Origin: Prorocentrum cordatum | Lineage: Eukaryota; Sar; Dinophyceae; Prorocentrales; Prorocentraceae | Length of the DNA stretch: 64,000 nt | Reading direction: 5' to 3' | Assembly (NCBI GenBank): GCA_963575745.1 | Contig: CAUYUJ010001732.1 | Location: 1-64,000 of the forward strand | Part shown: piece by piece, positions 1 to 11,152 of the stretch | How positions within the stretch are numbered: the first letter of the stretch is position 1 | Layout: every line of letters starts with the position of its first letter | The notes under the pieces: model-generated | The model's input: the letters and a program-made list of their open reading frames with translations, nothing else | Told to the model about the DNA's origin: nothing | Database searches by the model: none | Translations under genes and position numbers: made by a program

Positions 1-2282
1 GCTACCAGGTACTGTGCCCTACGGACAATCAAGACGGAGACGGCCGACGAACTGATCAAGGCGGTCGAGCACGGCTGGATCAGGCAGTTCGGTCCCATGG
101 GCGAGCTACGTACCGACGACGGCTCAGGCTTCGCGTCGGACAAGTTCACGCAGTTTCTGGAACAACACAGTATCAGTGTTGTGATCGCAGCAGGCGAGGC
201 TCACTCGAGTCTCGGAGTGGTGGAGCGACGTCATCAGGTGGTTCGAGAGGCGATCGAACTCCACTGCCAGGACGCCATTGAGCGTACGGCCAACACGGTA
301 CTCGACGAGAAACTAATCACCGAGGCTTGCATCTATGTGCCCCACCAGGTCAACCGACTGGCATTCACAAAAGGGTACTCACCATGCCAGTGGGTTCTGG
401 GCATGGATCCCACGACGACGATGACCAACTCCAGCGACAAGTTCTCGCCAGCGACCGTGTACCAGATGAAGGAGGACGACGACTTCAAGGACGTGCTGGA
501 AAGGAGGTCTATGGCGGCGTTAGCTGTCATGAAGGCGGACGCCTCAGCCAAACTTCGACGCGCACTCCTACGACGACACGTGGCGCTCAAGCACGATTTG
601 TCCATCGGCCAGCGGTGTCACTCCTGGCGCGAGGGCAAGACTAACAAGCTGATCAAGAACAAGTGGAAGGGCCCCGCAGTCGTGGTGTTCAAGGAGATGC
701 GCCAGGACGAGAGTGGACCACGCATCTACTGGATCGTTCACGGCACGCAGCTACTACGGTGTGCACCTGAACACGTTCGGCCAGACGTGAGTGATCAAGA
801 GTGCGTTCTCCTCGAGAACCTGACCCAGGCCAAGGATGCACTGGGCAGTATGCGGAGGGCGGGCGTGACACAGTACCACGACATTAGCTCACAGCAAACC
901 CCGTTCGACGCACCGGGCGACTCGGACATGGACGTCGACGACGACGCGGAGGACGGAGACGGAGACGAAGGTCCAGCATCCAAGCGACGTCGAGGAGGAG
1001 GTCATGATTCTAGGACGGCCCCCGTGTCGGAGGTACCTACAGAGGCATCGTCATGTGGGTCAGCGGCGGCAGCAGCCACGGCAACACCAGAGGTACCACC
1101 AGCCGCAGCAGCTCCAGCAGATGATCTTCCTGACGCGGAGACGCTGGTACCCGACGGCAGTCGACAGACGTCTAACTCTGGTCAGCCAGACCAGGAGCCG
1201 ATGCCGACGACACCCCCACCAGAGCAAGAGCAGCCAGCAGCTCAACCGACAGCACAGCCAACGCAGACAGCGCAGCCAGCAGCCTCATCGTCATCAGCGG
1301 CGGCAGCACCATCATCGGAGCAGGAGCTCGGATCGACACAGACGCGGTCGAGGCCTATATCAAATCTTCAGAAAGAGCTGCTCAGCAAGGACAAAGCAGA
1401 GGCGGCGATACTCACCAGACCTGGAGGCGGAGTCTTCAGAGGCACTCTACCCGACCCTGGACAGAGCAGCGCGGTACCAGTACCGGACCTCGACGATGCT
1501 GACGACGAACTTGCTGCTCTACAGCTTATGGTCACCAGTCAGGATTCGCCATTCGGCTGGGAGTTCGGTGGCACGGATGCGAAGCTCAGCGACATCTTCG
1601 TGGACATCAGCACGAGGAACATGACGCCCCACGAGCGCGCGGCGTTCATGCAGGGCAAGCGGAAGGAGCTGACGGAGTTCATCGGCAATGACGTCTGGGA
1701 GTTTCACAAGCCCACCGGGGAGGAGGACCCTCGGCGGATACTCAAGGCGAAGTGGGTGATCAAGTGGACAAAGAACGACGACGGCACACCACGTGCCAAG
1801 GCGCGGCTGGCACTGCAAGGTTTCAACGACCCCGACGCACTCAGTGGCGCAGTACCGACGGCATCGCCTACAGCATCGAGACTGGCAAGACAGATGGCGC
1901 TACTACTGGCGGCTAACAACGGCTGGAGACTATGGACAGCAGACGTAGCTACTGCATGTCTTCAAGGACGACCCCAAGAGCGTGAGTTATATGCGAAGGT
2001 GCCCAGAGACGCGGCAGAGCTCATGGGCATCGAGCCGAATACTCTCATGAAGCTCATTAAGCCAATGTACGGCCAGGTGGACGCACCGAGGCGTTGGTGG
2101 CTACGTGCGGTGGACGACCTGAAGGCCAGCGGTCTCAAGCGGCATCCTTTGGACCCCTGCGCGTTCCTCAGTTTCGATGAGGACGGCAATAATGACGGGT
2201 TCATTCTATTCTATGTGGACGACATACTGGGAGGTGGAGATCGGCGGCCGGGCAGTACTTATAGTCGAGCTATCACCGAGGT
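1..2282 (+). pseudogene. Copia retrotransposon polyprotein fragment: integrase end, linker, reverse transcriptase
   Basis: The frame is already open at base 1, so the protein begins outside the window. It first shows the end of a retroviral-type integrase core: Asp in RTDDGSGF (near 115) and the final Glu in GVVERRH (near 220). A Pro/Gln/Ala-rich linker follows (about 890-1500). Then comes a Ty1/Copia reverse transcriptase, with WVIKWTKNDDG, the motif A Asp in WTADVATACLQG (near 1935) and FYVDDILGG (near 2210) as the catalytic YVDD box. Copia polyproteins copy element RNA into DNA and insert it into the genome. Coding continues in another frame from about 2283 (KFKFRKWIEDD), so a frameshift lies between about 2230 and 2283. 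Family assignment is firm; the copy is broken. Confidence 0.9.
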
Positions 2283-3585
2283 AAACGAAAATTCAAGTTC
2301 AGGAAATGGATCGAAGACGACAAGATGGACTACTGCGGCAGCGACTTGACGCAGACCCCGCACTGGGAGAACCCGAAGTCGAACAGCAGCGAGATTGAGG
2401 TGAAGATGGCGACCTACGCGAAGAATCTGAAGCCCATCACGATCGACCAGAAGAGCAGCGACAACACGAGGGAGCTCACTATCAAGGAGAAGCGTAGCAA
2501 TGACGGACGCAGCCTGGGGAGTTTGACGGGGCGGGTCCAGTCAAGGTGGCTACGTCATCCTGGCATGCCACGAGAAGATATTCGACGGACGCGAGTCCGA
2601 CTTTAGCGTGATCGACTGGAAGTCTTTCAAGCTACTGCGCATGGCACGTTCCTTTCTACATGCGGAGTCACAGGCAGCAGCAGCAGCGGGCAGGGATGGC
2701 TTGGAGTTTGCGAAGCGATTCTGGGCAGCCCTGATCTACGACGGCGTGGACATCACGAAGGATGAAAGCACCCACATTGCGGGTGAGTCAGCATTAGTTG
2801 TGGACGCTAAGGCGTTCTACGACGCGGCCCAGAAGGAGAGCATCACTAGCTTCCAGGACAAGCGGACCGGCATCGAGGTGCTAGCGCTGCGTGAGAGGAT
2901 GGAGGCTACAATGACACGCTGGAGGTGGGTATCTTCAGAGAGGCAATACGCGGACGGGCTCGCGAATATCGCGGCGAGACAGCTCCTCGCCGACCGTCTG
3001 CGACGCGGCAGGCTACAGCTCAAGCATGACCCGAACTACACGGCGGCGAAGAAGAATACCAAGGAAGAGCGACAGGAGAGCATAGATCAGACCAGGTCGG
3101 CGACATTGGCGGCTACGCGGAAGGCAACGACACCGTCCATGCAGTTGGCGGTGTTCGCAACTTGTTGTTGCAGATCGGCGGCTCACTCGGGCTACGACAC
3201 GAAGAGCGAGAACGACGGCTATGGTATTTTGATTTGGTTTGCCATGTTGTTCATATGTCTTGGGTTTTGTGGAGCCTATCCCGCTGCATCCCACCTGGTA
3301 AAGATCAAGGGTGCCGAGTATAAATGCAAGACTGAGTTGGCAGTTCTACGGGCGAAGGCCGAAAAGGAGCGGATCGAGAAGGAGAGTGAACCAGAAGGAC
3401 CACCAAGTGACGAGCGCGGCGGCTCGTCGAACGACCTGTACACGGCCAGGACGGTGGGAACGCAGAGCATGACGACATACAGCGGAGACGTATGGAGGTT
3501 TCAGCATCAGACCCAGGGTTTTCGCAGATCAGGCGAGGCGACGACCGAGCCAGAGTTGACAGAAGGTTTTCGAGTTCACAAGTGA
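2283..3585 (+). pseudogene. Copia RT thumb, partly deleted RNase H, and C-terminal extension with a membrane segment
   Basis: This continues the upstream Copia polyprotein in two frames. Bases 2283-2606 carry the conserved RFKF-x-KW / DYCG region after the RT. From 2527 the frame changes and reads SSQGGYVILACHEKIF, then HAESQAAAAAG (RNase H Glu), LVVDAKAFYDA (second Asp) and QYADGLAN. The stretch that should hold the GALQWP block and the first RNase H Asp (TDASF) is missing, so RNase H is dead; a TGA at 2524 also breaks it. Downstream the frame stays open to 3585. It encodes one hydrophobic stretch (GILIWFAMLFICLGFCGAY, near 3223-3280) followed by a charged Lys/Glu region, like a single-pass membrane tail. 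Confidence 0.85.
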
Positions 3586-3651
3586 GGTTGGTACTCAATA
3601 CTATTATTTCTTCGTTCTGCGGCTTTCAGTGCTTGCCGCCCGAAGGTTTAC

Positions 3652-3740
3652 GATGGTGGATTTCGTTTGGAGATCCTTTTTGTGATCGTGGATTTCGTTT
3701 GGAGATCCATGTATGATTGTGGACTTCGTTTTGGAGATCC
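3652..3740 (+). repeat. Three tandem copies of a 31-32 bp unit
   Basis: Copies start at 3652, 3684 and 3715. Each contains GTGGA-TTCGTTTGGAGATCC with minor changes. The array follows the first Copia remnant and could belong to its 3' untranslated region. Confidence 0.85.
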
Positions 3741-4094
3741 ATTGACCTGCAGTGCGATATATCGGCATTGTTTCTTTAGCGTGGAGTTAGTTACACTTTC
3801 TCACGCATTGTAACTTTGATTTTCATCATGTTTAGTGTTAACGCAATCTTAGGAATGCGTATCTGGATTTGTTATATTTCAGACTGAAGGATGGCTTCTC
3901 TCTGATTCATTTGTTTTTTACTCCTTTTTTTCACGGGTGTGAGATATACGCTGTACATATTGTGTGTATGCTATGTTTCAGTGCGCAGGCTGTGCAGAGC
4001 AAGGCTGTAGCAGAGCGGGTGTACCATTGCACTTTGGCCCAAACCTTTTCAGGGCCCTTGAGTCAGACCGAGCACGCTGTGGAAAACGTCTCAG
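3741..4094. other. No gene seen; T-rich spacer
   Basis: The spacer between the two Copia remnants is richer in A and T than its surroundings. Only short open frames without recognisable motifs are present. LTRs of either remnant could lie here, but no direct-repeat pair was found. Confidence 0.5.
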
Positions 4095-5880
4095 ATGTTT
4101 CTCTGGTTTCTCATTCTCGTCGCCATCAAAGACTTCGTGGGCTTTGATAACTTCATACCAGTCGATATTGGGATTACTTTACCCAAGTGGCGTCAGCCTG
4201 CATCCTGGGCTAAATGCAGGAATCCCGCGTGCCGACTACGCCTGGCATTTTACGGACAGCCTTTGGCAGGCGTGTTCTGGGAGCGCAAGTGTCGCGCGTG
4301 CCTGGAAAGCGTTGGATTCGAGCCCATCCCAGGTTGGGAATGCGCGTGGAGACGCAACAAACTGGGCTTGATACTTTCAGTATACGCGGACGACTTCAAA
4401 CTTGCAGGGCCGGCCACCAATCCACATGCCGGCTTGGATCTGATCCGCAAAAGCGGCATTGACCTAGATCCGCCCACCCCGTATTCTCAGCACCTTGGCT
4501 GTGGACAACAGGCTTATGACGTCCCCCAGAACGTCTTCGAAAAGCGAACGGCTACCATTCGACCAATGTTGCCTACCCACAGCGAGAAAGACTATCATAC
4601 AGCTAAACAGGTTCGTGGTATACGACATGATACGCTTGGCTTCACTGACCAATGTATAGAACCTTACCTAGAGTGCGCTTCCAAGCGTGCCCAAGCGCCA
4701 GGCTCACGCCGAAAACCGTCCGACTCCCCGAGGGCTTCGCGATCCAAATCGCCTAGCTTCTCCGGGTCGGTCGCGAGACCTACCAGCGTGCTTAATGCTC
4801 GGTCACGATCATCCAGCCCGGCTGGGTCGGTCGAAAGACCTACTGATGCGTCGCAATCCACGACAGTCACTTACGACGACCTACCCGCCGCAGAGACTCC
4901 CGGCATCGAGGACACATCTTTTACCGAGTCTGATTATTCCGACGAGGGCATTCTCGGCCAGGACGCGGCGAGTGTTTTGATGAAGATTCTCTATCTGGCA
5001 CGGTGTTGTCGTTTCGATATTTTGCATCCAGTATGCATGTTAGCCAGAGAGGTTACCAAGTGGAATATTACGTGTGACAAACGCCTTCATCGGCTGATAT
5101 GCTAGCTCAAGACGACTCGTACCCACTGTCTACATGGATGGATCGGTGACGCTCCGGACCAACTGTCCATCATGCTCTTCACCGGCGCCTCGTTTGCCGA
5201 CTGCATTGCTTCCTCTAAGTCCACGACTGGCGTCTTCGCGGCGCTCGTTGGACCCAATGCGTTCTTCCCCGTCAATGCTGTGTGCAAGAAACAGACGGTC
5301 GTTGCGCACTTTTCCACAGAGTCCGAGATCGTTGCTCTTGACTCTGCACTACGACTCGAGGGACTTCCACTGCTTTCCTTCTCTGGGAGGCCGCGGCGGA
5401 GGTTGCCAGCACCTACGAAGAGAAGACCAACTGCCTAGGCTGCCTGGGGCGCGTCGCTACGACGATATGTCCGACCCTGGCCGCCAAAACGAGGAGGCGC
5501 AAGACATCGCCTCGTAAGGCGTCCCCTACAAGGGTCTTCTCCTAGCCGTAGGCAGCTACCGCTGCAGTCGGAGATACTTACGACTCCAAAGAGGCGTACG
5601 ATTTCCCACGAGGGTACTGTGTTACACGTGGACCCAGAGCCTGCTCAGAAGAGCAGCTCTCCGAAAGTGCATCTGATCGCACTGGAAGACAGCCAGGCCG
5701 TGATCCAGATTGTCCGAAAGGGACGTACACCAGCACCTCGTCATCTTCATCGTATTCATCGTATTGCTTTGGATGGGAAATGTGAGACATGCCAATTCGA
5801 ATATGTCGAGCTCAAGTATGTAGGTACTGCAGATATGATGACATACCATTTTGAGCCCAAGAAAGCAGATCTCTGGAGGG
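4095..5880 (+). pseudogene. Second Copia polyprotein remnant (RT and RNase H), inactivated
   Basis: One frame reads RT sequence (CRLRLAFYGQPLAGVFWERKC, then the catalytic box LSVYADDFKLAG near 4380-4400, IDLDPPTP, LGCGQ). A Ser/Arg/Pro-rich linker follows (4680-4860). An in-frame TAG at 5103-5105 is followed in the same frame by HGWIGDAPDQ and RNase H sequence (LFTGASFADC near 5180, FSTESEIVALDSA near 5310). Another break occurs at about 5390-5440. The frame resumes at about 5619 with EDSQAVIQIVRKG, LKYVGTADMM and WRDVLEF, the RNase H end. The first RNase H catalytic Asp, normally TDASF, is Gly here. This is a different subfamily from the 1-3585 remnant. Confidence 0.85.
4769..4840 (+). repeat. 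Two GNRA-loop hairpins spaced 60 bp apart in the Copia linker
   Basis: Bases 4769-4780 are GGTC-GCGA-GACC and 4829-4840 are GGTC-GAAA-GACC. Each forms a 4-bp stem with a GNRA tetraloop inside a conserved GGGTCGGTCG-RAGACCTAC block. They encode GSVARPT and GSVERPT. Confidence 0.6.
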
Positions 5881-6339
5881 ATGTATTAGAATTTTCGCTC
5901 ATTTTCCCCATTACCCCTATACAGCGCGCTCCGAAGCATCCGTGGAGGCCGTTGAGAGGGCCCAGAAGGCCCGATGGGTTACCACGCATTGCCGAGCCCC
6001 CAAAACTGGATGGATGTCAGGAACGTTGCTTTCTGACAAGGAGCGTTGGGGGGAGCCAGGCACGAAATGCGGGAAACTTTCCATGGGGCAATATGACCAC
6101 GAGGGACTACATGCGTGTTCATGCCACATCGGTGTCCCTGCCGCGGCTAGCGGCTCACGCCAACCTCGTGCACGGGCCCGTTCGCCACATGGTAGACGCT
6201 CTGGTCATCCCTCGTCGTCACCCCTTAGTCCCGACAGGTCTAGGACTCTCGCGATGCGATCACGAGAGTCCCGCAGCTGTTTTCCGACTCGAGCAACTAC
6301 GCTTGCCAGCATCTTGCTCGCAGCGCTCGAGACTAACGT
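5881..6339. other. No assignable gene between the second Copia remnant and the KptA-like region
   Basis: Open frames continue through this stretch (one to 6428, another 5942-6628) but show only low-complexity Arg/Ser/Pro composition and no family motif. The boundary of the downstream coding region must lie about here. Confidence 0.4.
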
Positions 6340-6420
6340 CCAGGGGATCGGTTCTACCCCCGACCTCCCCCTTCCAGAGATGCATCAGGTTCCACCCTTC
6401 ACCTCGTGGGCTGGGCCGTC

Positions 6421-6432
6421 GGCGGTGATGCC
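6421..6432 (+). repeat. GNRA hairpin copy 1
   Basis: GGCG-GTGA-TGCC: three Watson-Crick pairs plus a G-T pair closing a GTGA loop. Encodes VGGDA. Confidence 0.5.
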
Positions 6433-6660
6433 CACCACAATCCCGAGACCGATGGCAGTGGCCGCGTGGGATTCGCGTTCCACGGTCAAACAGGCCGCCT
6501 TCGTGGAGATGACGAAGGATACGTCTTCCTGCGCCAGCTCCGCCTGGACAACAGCGCCGAGTACCACCTGCGCGTGCCAGACGACACCGCCCTCGTCGAG
6601 ACCACCCGCGCCGCGCCCTTGGACGTGACAGGGGACATCGGCAACGCTATGGGCCGTGTC

Positions 6661-6672
6661 GGCGGCGACGCC
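6661..6672 (+). repeat. GNRA hairpin copy 2
   Basis: GGCG-GCGA-CGCC, perfect 4-bp stem, followed by TACTGC. Relative to the common GGTG/CACC form, the third pair is C-G instead of T-A. Confidence 0.6.
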
Positions 6673-6949
6673 TACTGCGAGTACAACGCGGTGACAGCTA
6701 CACCATGGATGTCGTTGATGAAGGCCATGTGTATGATGTCAAGCTTGTTCGCGTGGAACACTGCGGTCCAGGATAATATCCGTGCATTACTTGATTATCT
6801 AAACGCAACAATTCCTGGTGGACATCGCAAGTGTCCTCCGACGGACCTCGCCACTCACGTGCTGGACGTAGAGTGGAAGATGTTACACAATGATTGGTCG
6901 AAGGTGGGTTGCGCTATGCTTAGGCAATGGTCAGGGTACGGTCAAAGAG

Positions 6950-7350
6950 ACGGTTGACCTGTACAAAGACGGCTGCTGCATGCCACCAGGCATCTATGCC
7001 GAGGGTCTGCCTACTCCAAGTCATGCACACCCTCTCGACCGTGCGCAGATCAAGCCACCAGTGCGACCCCCTGCCCTGGCCAGGACGTCCGACGTGGCAG
7101 GACATATTGGCCACATCGTCGAGGATTATCTTGCCACCGAGATGCGGGCCTTCTACGACCTCAACCAAACCAAGAAATTCCGCCGTAAGCTCAGCACATG
7201 GTTGTCAAATCGCGGTGGTTTTGGGGGAGTCGGTTCGAGGCCCAGGACGGCGGCAACGCTTTCTGATCGCCCTGACGGCCGGAAAACCCATCCGCATCTC
7301 CGCCTCCAGGAATGGCAGCCCTACGAGGAGGGCAGCGTGAACCCTGGTGA
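6950..7350 (+). pseudogene. Unknown-family coding fragment B
   Basis: The frame reads TVKETVDLYKDGCC, then AGHIGHIVEDYLATEM and RAFYDLNQTKKFRRKL, a plausible helical segment. Near 7225-7290 coding-like sequence jumps between frames: FWGSRFEAQDGGNAF in one, then LIALTAGKPIRISASRNGS in another. This is what small indels leave behind. It joins fragments A and C in order on the same strand. No family is recognised. Confidence 0.4.
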
Positions 7351-8321
7351 GCAACCAGATGCAGAGGACCCTGGCGTTACTCCAGGATCCATTCTGGACC
7401 CGCTGGAACTACCCCAGGCGAAATACAGCGCGTTCTGCGGTGTTCGGTTGGCAAAAGCCATTCTATCCGAGAAAGGGTGGTTGGGCATGGTACAAGAGGA
7501 CTTGGGAATGCTCCTCATCCGTGCTTTTGGCCCTTCACCATGCGTACAAATTTGCCGACTTGTACGCGGACTCTACATGGATTATGCACAAAAAAGCAGG
7601 CTGTAAGGCCAAATGCCATAAGAAGTACCCAGGATACGGCATCGACGAGCTCAACAGCCCGACCCGACGAGATGAGCTCGCAAAAGCATCCAACGTTGGT
7701 CTCGTACCGCTCTCCATGCTATGCCTCAACAAGGCAGAGTACCTGGGCGGCGCCACCCTCGACCATTTGGCAATCTTGATCCGCGACGACATCACGATGT
7801 GGGCGTTCTCGCACGAGAAGCACAAATAATTCTTCAAGCAGAACGACACTCCGATCGGTCGGGATCTGATTTTATTGCCAGAAGCCGGTGGCGACACCCG
7901 CTGCGGTATGGCAACACTTCGCGAGCAGTCCGCCAAGGCGCAAGAGAACAGTATCGCAGCTATCCTACAGTTACAGACCGAGGGCACGGTCGACCAGCGC
8001 AACATGATCACTACCATTCGCAAGGCGCGAGCCCTGATGTATTCCAACGACAATCGTTCCATGGCGGAATGGCGCAGCCTGAACGAATACATGTGGGAGT
8101 ATTGGGCAACAGGCTTCCCTGCATATGTAAAACAACGACACTACTGCAGGGGCCTCAATGCTTTTGTCGTTTGGAGTGCAAATGATATCGGTTGCGCCGC
8201 CCACAACCAACAGCGGTTGGACGCACGGCGCCACGACGATCGTGCTCCCACAAACGGACGCCGCGAGAACGCACGCATCGAGTGTGAGGACGGCATTCCT
8301 AATAACATCCTTTTCGCGTGA
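7347..8321 (+). pseudogene. Unknown-family coding fragment C with an in-frame stop
   Basis: A single frame runs from 7347 to 8321 apart from one TAA at 7827-7829. Before the stop it reads HHAYKFADLYADSTWIMH and a Lys/Cys-rich stretch (KKAGCKAKCHKK). After it come EAGGDTRCGMATLREQ and a helix-rich segment (AKAQENSIAAILQLQTEG, NRSMAEWRSLNEYMWEYW). The sequence is protein-like, but no family was recognised. The GNRA hairpin at 7887-7898 encodes AGGDT. The stop suggests decay, although stop readthrough or an unrecognised intron cannot be excluded. Confidence 0.5.
7887..7898 (+). repeat. GNRA hairpin copy 3
   Basis: GGTG-GCGA-CACC, perfect stem, preceded by AGCC and followed by CGCTGC. Confidence 0.65.
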
Positions 8322-8856
8322 AGGTTGATGTGTTATGTTTCATCGACGTGATGCAATACATCCGTTGCCCCACCGCAGTGGGACCAGTCAAGGCTAAACA
8401 ATGGGGAGTACACCCCAACTTTGACTATCATACATATGACCTTACCCGTCACATGCAAGCCAGAGGCATTACCGTTCTTCCTTCAGATCCATGGGTCGAG
8501 TCCTACGACAGACTCACGCCCGCGGCGTGGCATGCCAAGATGAACAACCATAACATGGCAATGGTGACGACTCAGTTCTGTGACGCTGTATACTACCGCA
8601 ATTCCTGTGCAGTGATTCAATCATTACCCTCTCAGCCATACCCGTTTCGGCCTCCACTCCTGAAGGCCGTGACGGACTCTCAGGCCTACACACAGGCCCA
8701 GGAGATCTCAGCGGCTCTCAAGTTCCGCGAGAAGATGACGGATGAGTGGAAGAGGCACCTCAGCCTCACGACGTTGATCAATCAAGCTGCCGGAGAGATG
8801 GTCCACTGTGCTTGAATGGCCTCGTGTGCCAGCGGCACTTTACCGCAATCCATGCT

Positions 8857-8889
8857 GGTGGAGACACCTGCTGGTGAGCGCGTTCAGCA
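8857..8889 (+). repeat. GNRA hairpin copy 4 with a second hairpin
   Basis: GGTG-GAGA-CACC (8857-8868) is followed directly by TGCTG...CAGCA (8869-8889), a second 5-bp stem. Confidence 0.6.
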
Positions 8890-9049
8890 ACAGTGTCCCG
8901 CTCCAGGGACTACAAGCGAGCCGCCATCAGCGACAACAGCGCCAGAGCACAAGGATAATGACCCATACCGTCCGGCATACGAGGAGCTGCAATACAAGCT
9001 ACTCTCCCTGATTGATGACTACCCGGGCGTTAGGGCATCCTATGATTCA

Positions 9050-9052
<3 letters not shown>

Positions 9053-9098
<46 letters not shown>
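9053..9098 (+). repeat. (GA)n microsatellite inside coding sequence
   Basis: About 23 uninterrupted GA dinucleotides. They encode alternating Glu-Arg and mark the exact point where the coding frame changes. Confidence 0.98.
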
Positions 9099-9103
<5 letters not shown>

Positions 9104-10337
9104 GCTCCTATCAGATAAGAAAATGCATTCCAATGACGCACATGCCCTCACATGGGTGGTCTATGAACAGCTCGTGGACAAAAATCGCGATAAAGCCGAG
9201 GCCACTGAGGCAAACAAGTTGCGTGTCGCGCAAGAGCGTGACTTGCTGAACTCTCATCGTGTCGGACCTCGCCTGGGCAATGCGGAGACCATCCAGGCGT
9301 GCAAAGGGTACCATAACCAGACCGCCCTGGATCTCATCGAGGTTCCGCCTGAGCCACCAAGCGTTCCTCCAGAGAGGGAGCCAGCGCCAGCCGCCAGGCC
9401 CGCTGCAGGATCATCTGCAGCCGACCTCGAGATGACACAGGTACCTCCGCCCAGTGAGAATGAGCCGCCATCGTTCAACCCGCCACCGCAGGCCATGCCA
9501 GCCGCGCATCCAGACACGGGAACGTCTACTGTCCCTGCGGAGGATGACGACGTGGATCCGGTGCCGGAGGCAATTCCAGTTGAAAACGTTCCTACGTTCG
9601 TTCAGCAATTTGATACAATGCGTGTACTTCCGTGGAAGGACTGCTGCGAACGATCTTGCCATGAGGACGCGAGTCGGCTCACTACATTCGACAACACTTA
9701 CACGCCGCGTGAGTGTAAATTTCGCGCAGGATATCCAGATGATCATTATTACGTGCCCCCTCCACTTCGGGGCGCGACAGCACCCGACGGTATGAAGTGC
9801 ACCAGTAACCACGATTGGGCATCTCAGTTGGACTACGACGACTGCGTGATCACCCACGCACCTGATATCGCCCATTCTGGCTGCTTCCCAGAATGGAACT
9901 GGATTTCTCTCCCGCCGTACAGGGAGACACCTGACGGACCCGACTTGGTCACGACAGAGTGGCTTGGTCATCCTACATACATGAGCAAAGATATCACGAC
10001 TATGCTCCGCCATATCAATTACAGCAAGCAGTTCAACATTGATCAGTTCACCGATCGAAGGATCAACATATGGACGAAGCGGGTACAGCATCGCTGGAAA
10101 TTTTCCTTCCATGGGAAATCCTTCGAGGAAATGGTGGAATGGAAATTCCGCGAACGCCGCGATCAAAGCAACGGACCATCCACAGAAGCGGCCGTGACGC
10201 ATTTCGGAAAAGACGGTGCTCCAGCTGGATCCGAGAGCTGGACGGATTATTACCCGATCTTTATACTTCGTGCGTTCCAGACGCACATTGACCTGGAGAA
10301 GAACAGGATCGAGATCTACGCTGAACCAGTTCCCGCC

Positions 10338-10370
10338 GGGAGCAATGCCAGCTGCTTCGATTGGAGCAGC
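10338..10370 (+). repeat. GNRA hairpin copy 5 (one mismatch) with a second hairpin
   Basis: GGGA-GCAA-TGCC has one unpaired stem position. GCTGCT...AGCAGC (10351-10370) forms a 6-bp second stem. Lies within the KptA-like domain insert. Confidence 0.5.
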
Positions 10371-11035
10371 GTCATTGCTATTCGATGCGTAGGAGGACAC
10401 AGTCCGGTCAACCCACTTTCCAAGCCATGGAATATGGGCTGGGAGAGTTTACAATGGACGGACGTCAACTACCTCCACCACGGCACGACATACCGTGCCT
10501 GGAGTAGCATCGTTAAAACGGGGATCATTCTTGGCTACAGAGATCCGTCTCATAGAGACAGAAAGCAACAGGGAACACAGCGTTCTGAGGCATTCTACAG
10601 TTCAAGCACGTATGTGCACATTGCCAAGCCTAATCCTAACACGTATGTCGCCCTGTACAAATTCAACCACTACAACAATGAGGTGGATATCGTGATCGAC
10701 ATGAATATCGCCACACAATATGGTTGCAGATTTTGGCTTGGGGCAGAGGGTGCCATCATGACCGAGGACGTGGTCCCTGCCGCTGCAATTCTCGCCGTTC
10801 GCCGTATCAAGGGATACCGCGATGCAGGCAAACAGTTGTGGCCTTCCACGGGCCCGAGTTGGGGCTACCCGCCTCTGGAATGCCAGCGACCACCAGTGAG
10901 CAATTACGAGATTTGTGCTACCCCTCGGCAGCAATCACGACAGGAGCAAGTGGCCCAGGAGTTGAAGGCAGACATGATCGACGACCCTCCTGGGATTGCT
11001 CCACCATCGCCGTCCGACGCATATCAACCTGCGCC

Positions 11036-11047
11036 GACGGCAACGCC
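11036..11047 (+). repeat. GNRA hairpin copy 6 (one mismatch)
   Basis: GACG-GCAA-CGCC followed by TGCTGC. The third pair is C-G as in copy 2; the second position is an A-C mismatch. Confidence 0.5.
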
Positions 11048-11152
11048 TGCTGCAAAGGCATACGCTACGGCTACGTCGCCACAGCCTCTGCAGATCAGAT
11101 ATTCCGAGTCCACTTCAGCTTCGTCGGCACAGCAACCCATCGCTCTCTCGCC

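Larger units (their letters stand above)
6340..6957 (+). pseudogene. Unknown-family coding fragment A of the KptA-like region
   Basis: The open frame includes STLHLVGWAVGGDAHHN, GRVGFAFHGQTG, FLRQLRLDNSAEYHL and a helix-like tail CMMSSLFAWNTAVQDNIRALL, ending at a stop at 6957. Amino-acid use is balanced and protein-like, unlike the low-complexity shadows of this GC-rich DNA. The short motif VGGDA occurs twice, each time encoded by a GNRA hairpin (6421 and 6661). Coding appears to continue in another frame from about 6950, so this is read as one piece of a frame-broken gene. I recognise no domain. Confidence 0.5.
8318..9118 (+). pseudogene. Unknown-family coding fragment D, ending in a GA microsatellite
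   Basis: It starts with KVDVLCFIDVMQYIRC and contains YDLTRHMQARGITVLP and TQFCDAVYYRNSCAVIQS. A TGA at 8813-8815 interrupts the frame, which then continues as MASCASGTLPQS and EELQYKLLSLIDDYPGV. The (GA)n tract at 9053-9098 follows. There the frame runs into a stop at 9118, while sense coding continues one frame over in the KptA-like fragment. The simplest reading is that fragments D and E were one protein and a change in tract length separated them. Confidence 0.5.
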
